From NCBI RefSeq assembly GCF_006337105.1, contig NZ_CP040871.1, positions 1,922,001 to 1,986,000 of the forward strand: a stretch of 64,000 nt of DNA. Reading direction: 5' to 3'. Positions 19,569 through 29,678 of this stretch are shown here, one piece after another. The notes below the pieces were generated by a model. The model saw only the letters and a program-made list of their open reading frames with translations. It had not been told where the DNA came from and made no database searches. The position numbers were made by a program, and so were the translations under genes. The stretch is from Thermomonas aquatica (GTDB taxonomy: Bacteria > Pseudomonadota > Gammaproteobacteria > Xanthomonadales > Xanthomonadaceae). The first letter of the stretch is position 1, and each line of letters starts with the position of its first letter.

Positions 19569-20348
19569 CTAGCCGAAGGTCCCGGCCGCGGCGCGCAGCA
19601 GCGAGCCGGGGCGCGCGTCGGCGGCGATCGCGATGCGGCGGAAACCGGCGTCGCGCGCGACCGCGGCCAGCCGCGCGCCGGCGGCAACGACCGCGACCCG
19701 GGCGAACGGTTTGCGCAGCGGCGCCGGCAGCGCGGCCATCGCCTGCTGCAAGGCCTCGCCGCTGCCCAGCGGCAGCAGCAGGCGCCGCGGATCGGCCAGT
19801 GCGATGCGCAGCCTTTCCAGCGCCTGCGGCGCGGGCGGCAACGCGACCCGCGCATACACGTCCGCCCGCAACACCTCGGCGCCGCGCCCGCGCAGGGCCG
19901 GCGCCAGCAGGTTGCGTCCGCCGCTGCCGGTGACCAGGCCGATGCGGCGCTGCGCGACCGCGCCGAGTTCCGCCATCGCCAGCAGGCCTTCGCTGTCCAT
20001 CCGTCGCGGTGCCCGCGCATCGACGCCGTGCCGCCGCAGCGCGCGCGCGGTGCCGCTGCCGACCGCCAGCACGACCTGTCCGCGGCGCGGCCGCAGCGCT
20101 TGCATCGCCGCCGCCATCGCGACCGCATTCGGACTGGTGTAGAGCACGATGTCGCCACCCGATGCTTGCCGCAATGCGGCGCGCGTCGCCGCATCGGAAC
20201 GGGCTTCGATCGCGAACGGCGACAACGCCAGGGTGCGTGCGCCCAGGCGCGCCGCCGCGGCGCGCAGGCTGGCGTGCTGTCCGCGCGGACGCAGCGACAG
20301 TACGCACCAGTCTTGAAGCGGAAGTGCTTGATCGGCAATGCGCGGCAT
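19569..20348 (-). CDS. hemD: Uroporphyrinogen-III synthase
   Basis: 259 residues. It cyclises hydroxymethylbilane with D-ring inversion to uroporphyrinogen III. The two-lobed HemD fold is suggested by VLSLRPRGQHASL at the N-terminus, DIVLYTSPNAV (the TSxNA motif), AVGSGTARAL and LVTGSGGRNLLAPAL. HemD is poorly conserved, but position before hemX and hemY supports the call. hemC, which usually precedes hemD, is not here; the divergent neighbour is a thioesterase, so hemC must be elsewhere. Confidence 0.9.
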   Translation of the reverse strand: MPRIADQALPLQDWCVLSLRPRGQHASLRAAAARLGARTLALSPFAIEARSDAATRAALRQASGGDIVLYTSPNAVAMAAAMQALRPRRGQVVLAVGSGTARALRRHGVDARAPRRMDSEGLLAMAELGAVAQRRIGLVTGSGGRNLLAPALRGRGAEVLRADVYARVALPPAPQALERLRIALADPRRLLLPLGSGEALQQAMAALPAPLRKPFARVAVVAAGARLAAVARDAGFRRIAIAADARPGSLLRAAAGTFG

Positions 20349-20393
20349 GCCGCCAGCTTGGCATGGCCTTGGCGTTTGCGTCAGGCTGCGCGC

Positions 20394-20855
20394 ATGAAGC
20401 ACAACGATTCCCCGCTGGTCGCGCTCGCCGCGCATTTCGCCGGCATGCCGCCGGTCGCGGCGCTCGATCCCGCCATCGCCGCCTGGGGCGATGGCCACCT
20501 GCGCCTGTCCGCGCCGCTTTCCGCCAACGTCAACGACAAGGGCTGCGCCTTCGGCGGCAGCCTGGTCTCGCTGATGACCATCGGCGCCTGGGGGCTGGTG
20601 TTCCTGGAGCTGGCGCAGGCCGGCATCGAGGCCGACATCTTCGTCGCCGACAGCCGGGTGCGTTACCTGAAGCCGGTGTTCGAGGACATCGTGGTCGAGG
20701 CGGGCTTCGACGATGCCGGCGAGCGCGCGAGCCTGGTCGACGTCCTGCGCAAGCAGGGCCGCGCCAGCATTCGCCTGAAATCGGAATCGCTGCTCGCCGA
20801 TGGCGGGGTGGCGGCCAGCTTCGTCGGCCGTTACGTGGCGATCTTGCGCGATTGA
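20394..20855 (+). CDS. YiiD C-terminal-domain (hotdog-fold) putative thioesterase
   Basis: 153 residues. The hotdog-fold region contains NVNDKGCAFGGSLVSLMTIGAWGLVFL, which matches the thioesterase domain found at the C-terminus of E. coli YiiD/FabY-type proteins but here is free-standing. It could hydrolyse acyl-CoA or acyl-ACP; the substrate is unknown. It starts 45 bp from the divergent hemD start. Confidence 0.82.
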   Translation: MKHNDSPLVALAAHFAGMPPVAALDPAIAAWGDGHLRLSAPLSANVNDKGCAFGGSLVSLMTIGAWGLVFLELAQAGIEADIFVADSRVRYLKPVFEDIVVEAGFDDAGERASLVDVLRKQGRASIRLKSESLLADGGVAASFVGRYVAILRD

Positions 20856-20908
20856 GCGCTGCTCGCCTGCGCTCGCGTAGGATGGGCCATCCCCCGCGGA
20901 GCTTCCCG

Positions 20909-21325
20909 ATGAGCAAGTTGTTGCTGCGCTGCCTGCTGGCCTGCTGCCTGGCCCTGCTGGCCGGTTGCCCGAAGTCGGCGAGCAAGGGCACCGCCCTGGA
21001 CGAAGTCCAGTACGCCTATTCGGCGGCGATCCGCTGGGGCGATTTCGAGGGCGCATGGAACCTGGTCGACCCGGAGGTGCGCAAGCAGCACCCGCTCAGC
21101 GACATCGACTTCTCCCGCTACAAGCAGGTGCAGATCTCCGGCTACCGCGACCAGGGCGGCACCGTGCTCGGCAGCGGCGAGGTGGTGCGCGACATCGAGA
21201 TCGGGGTGATCAACCGCAATACCCTGGCCGAGCGCAGCGTGCGCTACCGCGAGCGCTGGCGTTACGACGAGGCGGCCAAGACCTGGTGGCTGGTCAGCGG
21301 CCTGCCGGATCTGTGGGGCGACTGA
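20909..21325 (+). CDS. Hypothetical lipoprotein
   Basis: 138 residues. The signal peptide ends in the lipobox LLAGC, predicting lipid modification and envelope localisation. The mature part (EVQYAYSAAIRWGDFEGAWNLVDPE ... RYRERWRYDEAAKTWWLVSGLPDLW) resembles an NTF2/SnoaL-like alpha+beta fold. I do not recognise a characterised homologue. It has a weak GGAG site and lies between the thioesterase and rhodanese genes on the same strand. Confidence 0.8.
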   Translation: MSKLLLRCLLACCLALLAGCPKSASKGTALDEVQYAYSAAIRWGDFEGAWNLVDPEVRKQHPLSDIDFSRYKQVQISGYRDQGGTVLGSGEVVRDIEIGVINRNTLAERSVRYRERWRYDEAAKTWWLVSGLPDLWGD

Positions 21326-21389
21326 ACCCCGCATCTGCGCCGCCGGCAATCGCCTACAATCGCGGCCCCCGCATCCACCGGCCGAGCCC

Positions 21390-21827
21390 GTGACCCTTGC
21401 CGAACTGATGGCCTTCGCCGGCCGCCACCCGCTGCTGTCGCTGGCCCTGGCCGGCATCACCCTGGCCCTGATCTACAACGAGATCGCCGGCCGCCTGTCC
21501 GGATACCGCCGCCTGGGCCCGGCCCAGCTGACCGCGTTGATCAACCGCGACAACGCGCTGGTGGTCGACCTGCGCCCGATCGCCGACTTCGACAAGGGCC
21601 ATATCGCCGGCAGCAAGAACGTGCAGATGAGCCAGTTCGATCCCGAGAACAAGCAGCTGGCGCCGGCCAAGGCGCTGCCGGTGGTGTTGGTCTGCAAGGC
21701 CGGCGAAAGCGCCGATGGCGCCGCCAAGCGCCTGCGCAAGGCCGGGTTCACCAACGTCAACGTACTCGAAGGCGGCATCCAGGCCTGGCAGTCGGCCGAC
21801 CTGCCGCTGGTGAAAGGACGCGGCTGA
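21390..21827 (+). CDS. Membrane-anchored rhodanese-like protein
   Basis: 145 residues. One N-terminal membrane helix ([20 protein letters not shown]) is followed by a single rhodanese domain, with the active-site Cys in [11 protein letters not shown]. It should transfer sulfane sulfur, with the domain exposed on one side of the inner membrane. The start is GTG 21390. TACAAT at 21355-21360 is a good -10 for a short-leader transcript. The arrangement rhodanese-secB-gpsA is common in gammaproteobacteria. Confidence 0.9.
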   Translation: MTLAELMAFAGRHPLLSLALAGITLALIYNEIAGRLSGYRRLGPAQLTALINRDNALVVDLRPIADFDKGHIAGSKNVQMSQFDPENKQLAPAKALPVVLVCKAGESADGAAKRLRKAGFTNVNVLEGGIQAWQSADLPLVKGRG

Positions 21828-21958
21828 GGCGCTTGCCGCGGGCCCTTGCAAGCAGGGCCGAGGCACCCCAAGTCAGATTCGCCGTGCCGTTCGGTGCGAT
21901 AATGCCCGTTTGGTTCCGCGCCCTCTTTCCGCACGCCACGCATTCCCTGGAGTCACCC

Positions 21959-22492
21959 ATGTCCGATGAAATCCTGAACGGCGCCGCCGCCGAGTCCCAA
22001 GCGCAGCCGCAAGGCGCTTCCTTCACCGTCGAGAAGCTGTACGTGAAGGACCTGTCCTTCGAGGCGCCGAACGCGCCGCAGGTGTTCAACGAACAGGGCC
22101 AGCCGGACCTGCAGATGAAGCTCAGCCAGAAGGTGCAGCGCCTGGCCGAGGCCGCGTTCGAGGTCAGCCTGGGCATCACCATCACCTGCACCCTGAACGG
22201 CAAGACCGCCTACCTGGCGGAAGTCGAGCAGGCCGGCGTGTTCGGTCTGGCCGGCTTCGACGAGCAGATCCTCGACGCCATGCTCGGCACCCAGTGCCCG
22301 AACATCCTGTACCCGTACGCGACCGCCGCGATCGGCCAGCTGATCGTCAACGGCGGCTTCCCGCCGTTCCCGATGCAGCCGATCAACTTCGATGCGCTGT
22401 ATGGCGAAAGCCTGCGCCAGCGCGCCGAGCAGATCGCGCAGCAGGGCGGCGCTGCCGGCCTTGCCAACGCGGAAGCCGCCGGCAACGCGTAA
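21959..22492 (+). CDS. secB: Protein-export chaperone SecB
   Basis: 177 residues. It is a cytosolic tetrameric chaperone that keeps precursors unfolded and delivers them to SecA. The conserved core is clear: [42 protein letters not shown], and the SecA-binding [24 protein letters not shown]. The start is ATG 21959 after GGAG. GATAAT at 21898-21903 is a plausible -10. gpsA begins 12 bp downstream, a common pairing. Confidence 0.97.
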   Translation: MSDEILNGAAAESQAQPQGASFTVEKLYVKDLSFEAPNAPQVFNEQGQPDLQMKLSQKVQRLAEAAFEVSLGITITCTLNGKTAYLAEVEQAGVFGLAGFDEQILDAMLGTQCPNILYPYATAAIGQLIVNGGFPPFPMQPINFDALYGESLRQRAEQIAQQGGAAGLANAEAAGNA

Positions 22493-22504
22493 GCTGCCGG
22501 CTGC

Positions 22505-23533
22505 ATGACGCAGTCAGCCAAACCGGCGGTCGCGGTACTGGGCGCGGGCTCCTGGGGCACCGCGCTCGCCGCGTTGATCGCCCGCCACGGGCACCGCACG
22601 GTGCTGTGGGGCCGCGATGCGGCCACCATCGCGGCGATCGAAGCGACCGGCGAGAACCCGCGCTACCTGCCCGGCATTCCCCTGCCGGGCAACCTGCGCG
22701 CGACCACCGCCCTGCCCGAAGCGATGGCCGATGCCGACCTCGTGCTGGTGGTGGTGCCCTCGCATGCCTTCGCCGAAACCCTGCGCGCGCTGGCGCCGTG
22801 GCGCGAGCCGGGCGCGGGCGTGGCCTGGGCGACCAAGGGCTTCGAGCCCGGCAGCGGCCGCTTCCTGCACGAAGTCGCCGGCGAGGTGCTGGGCGACGAG
22901 GTGCCGCTGGCGGTGGTCACCGGTCCGTCCTTCGCCAAGGAAGTGGCGCAGGGCCTGCCGACCGCGCTGACCGTGCATTCGGACGATGCCGGCTTCGCCC
23001 AGCAGGTGGCCGCGGTGCTGCACGGCCCGGCGTTCCGCGCCTACACCGGCGACGACATGCGCGGCGCCGAACTCGGCGGCGCGATGAAGAACGTGCTGGC
23101 GGTGGCCACCGGCGTCGCCGACGGCATGAACCTCGGGCTCAACGCGCGCGCCGGCCTGATCACCCGCGGCCTCAACGAGATGCTGCGGCTCAACAAGGCC
23201 ATCGGCGGCCGCCCGGAAACCCTGATGGGCCTGGCCGGCCTCGGCGACCTGGTGCTGACCTGCACCGGCGACCTCTCGCGCAACCGCCGCCTCGGCCTGG
23301 CGCTGGGCCGAGGCCAGTCGATCGAGGATGCGGTGCGCGAGATCGGCCAGGTGGTGGAATCGATCCAGACCGCCGACGAAGTGATGCGCCAGGCCGATGC
23401 GCATGGCGTCGAGTTGCCCATCGCCGGCAACGTGCGCGACGTCCTGCACGGCGACATCAGCCCGGGCGAAGGCCTGAAGCGGCTGATGGCGCGCGAACAG
23501 AAGGCGGAATACCCGCAGTCGCTGTTCGATTGA
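22505..23533 (+). CDS. gpsA: Glycerol-3-phosphate dehydrogenase [NAD(P)+]
   Basis: 342 residues. It reduces dihydroxyacetone phosphate to sn-glycerol-3-phosphate for phospholipid synthesis. The NAD(P)-binding motif is [12 protein letters not shown]. Further landmarks are [13 protein letters not shown], the catalytic-lysine region [23 protein letters not shown] and [14 protein letters not shown]. It follows secB by 12 bp and is probably co-transcribed with it. Confidence 0.97.
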   Translation: MTQSAKPAVAVLGAGSWGTALAALIARHGHRTVLWGRDAATIAAIEATGENPRYLPGIPLPGNLRATTALPEAMADADLVLVVVPSHAFAETLRALAPWREPGAGVAWATKGFEPGSGRFLHEVAGEVLGDEVPLAVVTGPSFAKEVAQGLPTALTVHSDDAGFAQQVAAVLHGPAFRAYTGDDMRGAELGGAMKNVLAVATGVADGMNLGLNARAGLITRGLNEMLRLNKAIGGRPETLMGLAGLGDLVLTCTGDLSRNRRLGLALGRGQSIEDAVREIGQVVESIQTADEVMRQADAHGVELPIAGNVRDVLHGDISPGEGLKRLMAREQKAEYPQSLFD

Positions 23534-23540
23534 ACGCGCG

Positions 23541-24338
23541 GTGACGCCGCGGGTCGCCATCCAAGACCGCCACGTCGCGATTCCCGCTGGCGACGTCTTC
23601 GTCCGCCGCTGGATGCCGGTCGCGGGCGGGTCGCGGGCGCCGTTGATCCTGCTGCACGACTCGCTGGGCTGCGTCGAACTCTGGCGCGATTTCCCCGGCT
23701 TGCTCGCGCAGCGCCTGCAACGCCCGGTGCTGGCCTACGACCGGCTCGGCTTCGGCAAGTCCGCGCCGCGCGCCGCGATCCCCGGTCCGGAATTCATCGA
23801 CGAGGAAGCGCGGCGCGACTTCCCCGCGTTGCGCGCCGCGCTCGGCATCGAACGCCACCTGCTGTTCGGCCACAGCGTCGGTGGCGGCATGGCGCTGTGC
23901 ATCGCCGCGGATGCGGGCGACGACTGCCTGGCCGTGGTCAGCGAATCCGCGCAGGCGTTCGTCGAGCCGCGCACGCTGGAAGGCATACGCGCGGCGCAAG
24001 CGGCGTTCGCGGATCCGCTGCGTTTCGAACGGCTCGAACGCGTGCACGGCGACAAGGCGCGCTGGGTGCTGGCGGCATGGACCGGGGTCTGGCTGTCGCC
24101 CGCATTCGCCGATTGGAACCTGGACGCAGCGCTGGCGCGGGTGGGTTGCCCGCTGCTGGCGATCCACGGCGAGCGCGACGAATACGGGTCGCTGGCGTTC
24201 CCGCAGCGGATCGTCGCGCATGCCGGCGGCCCGGCCGAGGCGATGATCCTGCCCGGTTGCGGCCACGTGCCGCACCGCGAGCAGGCCGACGCCGTGCTGG
24301 AGCGCGTGGCCGCGTTCGCGGGCGCGATCGACGCCTGA
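23541..24338 (+). CDS. Alpha/beta hydrolase
   Basis: 265 residues, with a GTG start at 23541, seven bases after the gpsA stop. Alpha/beta-hydrolase features: oxyanion region LLHDSLG, nucleophile elbow FGHSVGGG (Ser), acid in HGERDEYG, and His in GCGHVPHRE. The substrate is unknown. The tight spacing suggests a secB-gpsA-hydrolase operon ending at the 24353 hairpin. Confidence 0.87.
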   Translation: MTPRVAIQDRHVAIPAGDVFVRRWMPVAGGSRAPLILLHDSLGCVELWRDFPGLLAQRLQRPVLAYDRLGFGKSAPRAAIPGPEFIDEEARRDFPALRAALGIERHLLFGHSVGGGMALCIAADAGDDCLAVVSESAQAFVEPRTLEGIRAAQAAFADPLRFERLERVHGDKARWVLAAWTGVWLSPAFADWNLDAALARVGCPLLAIHGERDEYGSLAFPQRIVAHAGGPAEAMILPGCGHVPHREQADAVLERVAAFAGAIDA

Positions 24339-24352
24339 GCCACGCAAAGAAA

Positions 24353-24375
24353 AACGCCCGGCAGTGCCGGGCGTT
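24353..24375 (-). terminator. Bidirectional terminator between the hydrolase and ax21
   Basis: A 10-bp perfect stem (AACGCCCGGC / GCCGGGCGTT) with an AGT loop. On the minus strand the stem is followed by TTTTCTTT, a strong U-tract for ax21. The plus strand has only TTCTT. Confidence 0.85.
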
Positions 24376-24471
24376 CTTGCATGGACATCGCGGAGGGGGA
24401 GGGCCGCGACGACCGGCGATGCCCGCCGAGGGGAGCGGCGGGCATCGTCCCTTTCTTCGGACGGGCGCCGC

Positions 24472-25035
24472 TTACCAGGTGATGCGCGGGCCGACCGTCC
24501 ACTGGGTGTCGCCGCCATTGGCGACCTTGACGTCGGCGCCGATGCCCCAGTTCTGGTTGAACTTCACCTGCGCGCCAAGGCGGCCGTAGACGTCGCCGTC
24601 GTAGTTGTCGCCGTCCTCGTAGCCGAGCATCGCGTAGCCCTCGAACTTCGGCGCGAGCACGCTGCGCACGCCGGCTTCGGCGCTATAGCCGTCGACCTTG
24701 ATGCCGGCGCCGGCATCGAACTTCTCGTAGGCCACGTTGCCGACGAAGTCGGTGCTGGCGCCGATCGCGCGGTTGTAGCCCACGCCGGCGCGCCACTGGT
24801 CGAAATCGACGCTGGTGTGGTCGATCTTCTGGTTGGAGTAGTCGGCGAACAGGTGCACGTTCGGGTGCACCGCGACCGAGCCGCCCAGGCCCCAGCCGTC
24901 GGCGTTGCCGGCGTCGGTATTGGTGGAGACGTAGCTGCCCTGCACGAAGTTGTAATTCGGGCGGGCCGCGTCCTGCGCGGAGGCGGCGAACGGAAGGGCG
25001 GCGACCAGGGCAAGGGCAATCAGGGAACGCTTCAT
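24472..25035 (-). CDS. ax21: Ax21 family outer-membrane beta-barrel protein
   Basis: 187 residues. The signal peptide (MKRSLIALALVAALPFAASA) is followed by alternating aromatic/polar strands ending in Trp, typical of an eight-stranded outer-membrane barrel. The start YNFVQGSYVSTNTDAG and the tail TVGPRITW match the Xanthomonas/Stenotrophomonas Ax21 family. Claims that Ax21 is a quorum-sensing or XA21-activating peptide have been withdrawn, so only an outer-membrane or secreted role should be inferred. It is monocistronic with a 160-bp upstream region, and its leader contains an 8-bp-stem hairpin at 25062-25082. Confidence 0.88.
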   Translation of the reverse strand: MKRSLIALALVAALPFAASAQDAARPNYNFVQGSYVSTNTDAGNADGWGLGGSVAVHPNVHLFADYSNQKIDHTSVDFDQWRAGVGYNRAIGASTDFVGNVAYEKFDAGAGIKVDGYSAEAGVRSVLAPKFEGYAMLGYEDGDNYDGDVYGRLGAQVKFNQNWGIGADVKVANGGDTQWTVGPRITW

Positions 25036-25195
25036 GGGGGAACCTCGTTGTTGTTATTGGTCACGCCATGGGGGATGGCGTGGGGCGCATTCTGTCGAGG
25101 CGGTCACAACGCAGGCTGAATATAGAACTGATCGGTACAGGAACTATTCGGGGCAGATTCAGGTCAGGGGCCGGCCGCCGGCCGGGCGTCCCTGC

Positions 25196-25639
25196 TCAAT
25201 GTCCGCGCGAGGCACCGACCGAGAGCACGACCGCGCCGGCACCGATCAGCAGCACGCCCAGCCACGACAGCCAGGACAGGCGTTCGCCGAGGAAGGCCAG
25301 CGCGAACAGCGCGACCAGGACCACGCTGGCCTTGTCGATGGCGGCCACCTGCGCGGTATCGCCGACCTGCAGGGCGCGGTAATAGCAGAGCCACGAGGCC
25401 GCGGTGGCGGCGGCGGACAAGGCCAGGAACAGCAGGACGCGTGGCGGCAGGGCGAAGGGGTCGCTCCATTTGCCGCTGGCCCAGACCAGCGGCGCCAGCA
25501 GCAACAGGACGATGGCGGTGCGGATCAGGGTGGCCAGGTCGGAATCCACGCCGCTCACGCCGAGCTTGGCGAACACCGCGGTCAGGGCCGCGAACACCGC
25601 CGACAGCACCGCCCAGAACATCCATCCGCTGGCGCTCAT
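25196..25639 (-). CDS. EamA-type transporter, single-domain
   Basis: 147 residues with five predicted membrane segments and one EamA domain, half the size of a typical drug/metabolite transporter. The C-terminal part DKASVVLVALFALAFLGERLSWLSWLGV is diagnostic. Single-domain members act as dimers. It starts only 4 bp after the histidine-kinase stop, so it is probably the third gene of the response regulator-kinase operon and may export a compound related to that signal. Confidence 0.87.
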   Translation of the reverse strand: MSASGWMFWAVLSAVFAALTAVFAKLGVSGVDSDLATLIRTAIVLLLLAPLVWASGKWSDPFALPPRVLLFLALSAAATAASWLCYYRALQVGDTAQVAAIDKASVVLVALFALAFLGERLSWLSWLGVLLIGAGAVVLSVGASRGH

Positions 25640-25643
25640 GGCC

Positions 25644-26854
25644 TCATCCCGATGTTCGCGCGCCGTCCCCAGCCGCGGGCGGCAGCACGTACACGATGCG
25701 TCCGGCCGCCTGTTCGCAACGCCAGCCGAGCCGCTCCGTCAGCCGTTGCGCAAGCGCGCCCAGGCCGCCGCCATCGCTGCGTTGCGCGGGTGCGGCGGCG
25801 CCGTCGCCCGGATCGGTCGCGATCTCCAGCCTGTCGCCATCCAGCCGCAACGACAGTGCCCGGCCCGAGGACGGCCAGCCGAGCTTGCCGATCGCATGGC
25901 GCAGCAACAGCAAGGCTTCGCGGCGGGGAATCCGCAAGGCGCCGGATGCGGCGATCCCCGCCGCTCGCGCTGGATCGGCCTGCAGCGCGTCGACCGCCTC
26001 GTGCAGCAAGGCGGATGCGTCGATCCGCTCGTACTGCAACGAACGCCGCCGCGCCACCGCCAGCAGCATCTCGACCAGGTCGGTCATCTCGCGCACGCCG
26101 CGATCCAGCCGCTGCAGGCGTTCGATGCGGCGCGGGTCGGTGCCGGCATCGACATCGTCGAGCATCACTTCGGTCGCGCCCTGCACGACCGCGATCGGCG
26201 TGCGCAGTTCGTGGCTGGCGTCGGCGAAGAACGCCTGTTCGTGCGCATCCGCCTCGACCAGCCGGCGCTGGTAGTCGTCGATGGCGCCGGCCAGGCGGCC
26301 CAGTTCGTCGCCGCTGGTGCGCGCGCGCAGGGCGGTGGCCTGCGGCTGCACCGGCAGCGCGTCCAGTGCCTGCGCCAGCCTGCCGAGCGGTTTCAGCGCG
26401 GCGCCGGCGAACAGCCAGGCGAGCAGGCCGGCCAGCAGGGTGCCGGCGATCACGGTGGCGGCCGCAACCCAGCCCAGGTGCTGTTCCAGCGCCTCGATGT
26501 CGCTGAGGTCGATCATGAAATACAGCCGCCCCGCGCTGGTGTCGAACACGCCCACGTGCACGCTGTCGTCGGAATCGTCCTCGTGCACGCCCAGCGGGAA
26601 ATGCGCGTAGCGGGCAGGGACATCCGCACCCGTGTAGCCGCTGAGGCGATGCGTCCTCGGCAATCGCGCGGGCAGGCCGGTGGACAGCCGCAGGCCGTAG
26701 TCCTCGGCCTGGCCGCGCAGGATTTCGTTGGCCAGCACGTATTCGTAGTCCTCGGTGACGGCGAGGGTGGTCAGCGCGAACAAGGCGCTGAGCAGGAAGC
26801 CCAGCACGGTCATGGCCAGCGCCACGCGGCGTCGCAGCGGCAGCGGCGTCGCGC

Positions 26855-26858
<4 letters not shown>
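25644..26858 (-). CDS. Sensor histidine kinase with degenerate ATP-binding domain
   Basis: 404 residues, with a GTG start at 26858 overlapping the regulator's TGA (GTGA). Two membrane helices (about 15-35 and 130-152) flank a ~90-residue periplasmic sensor; a HAMP-like region and the phospho-acceptor H-box FFADASHELRTPIAVVQG follow. The catalytic ATPase domain is short. The usual N-box asparagines are absent (LLRHAIGKLGWPSSGR), and only weak G-box traces remain (ATDPGDG, GGGLGALAQ). It may be a weak kinase or work mainly as a phosphatase. Partners are the upstream response regulator and the downstream EamA transporter. Confidence 0.87.
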
Positions 26859-27556
<698 letters not shown>

Positions 27557-27558
27557 CG

Positions 27559-27570
27559 GGATCACCTCCT
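27559..27570 (-). promoter_or_regulatory. Exceptionally strong Shine-Dalgarno of the response-regulator gene
   Basis: On the minus strand AGGAGGTGATCC precedes the ATG by two bases. Its complement GGATCACCTCCT is the 3' tail of bacterial 16S rRNA, so pairing can extend over 12 bases. Most genes here have far weaker sites. Confidence 0.85.
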
Positions 27571-27701
27571 GCGCGCAGCCTGCCACGTCGCGCGGCGCCG
27601 GTGTTAACGGGCCGCTGAGAAATGGTTGAGCTTCGTTTACGCCGGATCGCGCACCGTGCGCGGGCGCCGCGCCGGCGCGCAGAGGCCGTGCGGGAGCTCC
27701 A

Positions 27702-29678
27702 TTGGATCACCATCCCCTGTATTCGCGGTTCCGACCGCTGCTGTGGCTCGGCATCGTGTTCCTCGCCGTTTCCGCGTTGAGCCGGCTCGCCCTGCTGCTG
27801 GCGACCGGCGGCGGCGTGCCGGCCACCTTCGGCAATTGGGCCTACGCCTTCGGCGTGGGCCTGGGCTACGACCTGCTGACCTTCGTCTATTTCGCCTGGC
27901 CATTGCTGCTGCTGCTGTGGCTGTTGCCGCGGCGCTGGCTGGCGCGGCGCTGGGGCAGCTTCCTGGTGGGTGCGCTGTGCCTGCTGCTGCTGTTCGTGAT
28001 GCTGTTCGTCGCGGTCTCGGAATGGACGTTCTGGGAGGAATTCCAGGCGCGCTTCAACTTCATCGCGGTCGATTACCTGGTCTACACCACCGAGGTGATC
28101 GGCAACATCCGCGAGTCCTATCCGGTGGGCTGGATCCTGAGCGCGCTGGCGCTGGTCGGCACCGGCCTGTTCGTCGCCACCCGCCGCTGGCGGCTGGTGC
28201 GCAACGACAGCGCGCACTTCGGCGCGCGTTCGCTGGTGGCGGCCGCATGGCTGGCGTTGAGCGTGCTCGGCACCTGGCTGGTCACCGGCGACATGAAGGA
28301 CCGTACCGGCAACACCTACGTCAACGAACTCGCCGGCAACGGCATCTACCAGTTCTTCGCCGCCTATCGCAGCGCCTCGCTGGACTACCCGCGCTACTAC
28401 CGCACCATCCCCGCCGATGAAGCCTGGGCGCAGGTGCGCGCGCAGGTGGCCACGCCGGATGCGCAATTCGTCGGCCCCGCCGGCATCGCCCGCTGGATCC
28501 GCAACCAGGCGCCGGAGCGGCGGCTCAACGTGGTGCTGGTCAGCATCGAGAGCCTCTCGGCCGAATATTCCGGCACCTACGGGCGCAAGGGAACCTCGCT
28601 GACGCCGAACCTGGATGCGCTGTCGAAGGACAGCCTGGTGTTCGGCGACCTGTGGGCCACCGGCACGCGCACCGTGCGCGGGCTGGAGGCGCTCTCGCTG
28701 TCGGTGCCGCCCACGCCGGGCGAATCCATCGTCAAGCGCGAACACAACGAAGGCCTGTTCACCCTCGGCGAGGTGTTCCGCGGCAAGGGTTACGACGCGC
28801 AATTCCTGTACGGCGGCTACGGCGCGTTCGACAACATGAACTATTTCTTCGGCCACAACGGCTACGAGGTGCACGACCGCACCGAGATCCCGGACAAGGA
28901 GATCCACCACGCCAACATCTGGGGCGTGGCCGACGAAGACCTGTACACGATGGCGATGAAGCGCTTCGACGCCGATGCCGCGCGTGGCAAGCCGTTCTTC
29001 GCCCACCTGATGACGACCTCCAACCACCGCCCCTACACGTTCCCGGCGGGCCGCGGGCCATGGCCGCAGGGCGAGCGCGAAAGCGCGGTGGCGTACACCG
29101 ACTGGGCGGTCGGCGATTTCCTGCGCCGCGCCAGCACGCACGCGTGGTTCAAGGACACCCTGTTCGTGATCACCGCCGACCATTGCGCGTCCAGCGGCGG
29201 GATCGCCTCGCTGCCGGCGTTCCGCTACCGCATCCCGCTGTGGATCTACGCGCCGGGCGGGCAAGTGGCCGCGGGGCGGCATGACCGGATGACCAGCCAG
29301 ATCGACATCGCGCCGACGATTCTCGGCCTGCTCGGCATGGACTACTACAGCCAGTTCTATGGCGTGGACGTGTTCCAGCAGGCGCCGGGCCAAGAGCGCG
29401 CCTTCCTCGGCACCTACCAGCTGCTTGGATACCTGCGCAATGGGAAGCTGGTGCAGCTGGCGCCGCATCGCGAGGTGGAGACATTGCGCCCGGCTTACGG
29501 CTGGGATGAGCCACAACCGCCGTTGCCGGAAGATCCTGCGTTGACCCTGCAGGCGATCAGCTACTACCAGACCGCTGCGGAGGAATTCGCGAACGGCAAG
29601 ATGCGGATGCCGGAACGACTGCCGGAACCTCCGGCCGCGCGCAGCACGACCGTACCGATGCAGGCTGCCGGCAAGTGA
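27702..29678 (+). CDS. LTA synthase-like sulfatase-domain membrane protein
   Basis: 658 residues with a TTG start at 27702 and GGGAG upstream. About four to five N-terminal membrane helices (to ~residue 205) anchor a periplasmic alkaline-phosphatase/sulfatase domain. Metal and nucleophile motifs: NVVLVSIESLSAEYSGTYG, the Thr region TGTRTVRGLEALSL, and TADHCAS. Relatives transfer phosphoglycerol or phosphoethanolamine to envelope glycans or lipids; the acceptor is unknown. The COG4705-like gene overlaps its stop by 4 bp. It is divergent from the response-regulator operon with a 145-bp gap, so it may belong to that regulon. Confidence 0.88.
   Translation: MDHHPLYSRFRPLLWLGIVFLAVSALSRLALLLATGGGVPATFGNWAYAFGVGLGYDLLTFVYFAWPLLLLLWLLPRRWLARRWGSFLVGALCLLLLFVMLFVAVSEWTFWEEFQARFNFIAVDYLVYTTEVIGNIRESYPVGWILSALALVGTGLFVATRRWRLVRNDSAHFGARSLVAAAWLALSVLGTWLVTGDMKDRTGNTYVNELAGNGIYQFFAAYRSASLDYPRYYRTIPADEAWAQVRAQVATPDAQFVGPAGIARWIRNQAPERRLNVVLVSIESLSAEYSGTYGRKGTSLTPNLDALSKDSLVFGDLWATGTRTVRGLEALSLSVPPTPGESIVKREHNEGLFTLGEVFRGKGYDAQFLYGGYGAFDNMNYFFGHNGYEVHDRTEIPDKEIHHANIWGVADEDLYTMAMKRFDADAARGKPFFAHLMTTSNHRPYTFPAGRGPWPQGERESAVAYTDWAVGDFLRRASTHAWFKDTLFVITADHCASSGGIASLPAFRYRIPLWIYAPGGQVAAGRHDRMTSQIDIAPTILGLLGMDYYSQFYGVDVFQQAPGQERAFLGTYQLLGYLRNGKLVQLAPHREVETLRPAYGWDEPQPPLPEDPALTLQAISYYQTAAEEFANGKMRMPERLPEPPAARSTTVPMQAAGK

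Noticed and set aside
24472..25035. Ax21 as a quorum-sensing or immunity-triggering signal
   Set aside because: The key reports for those roles were withdrawn; the sequence supports only an exported beta-barrel protein.
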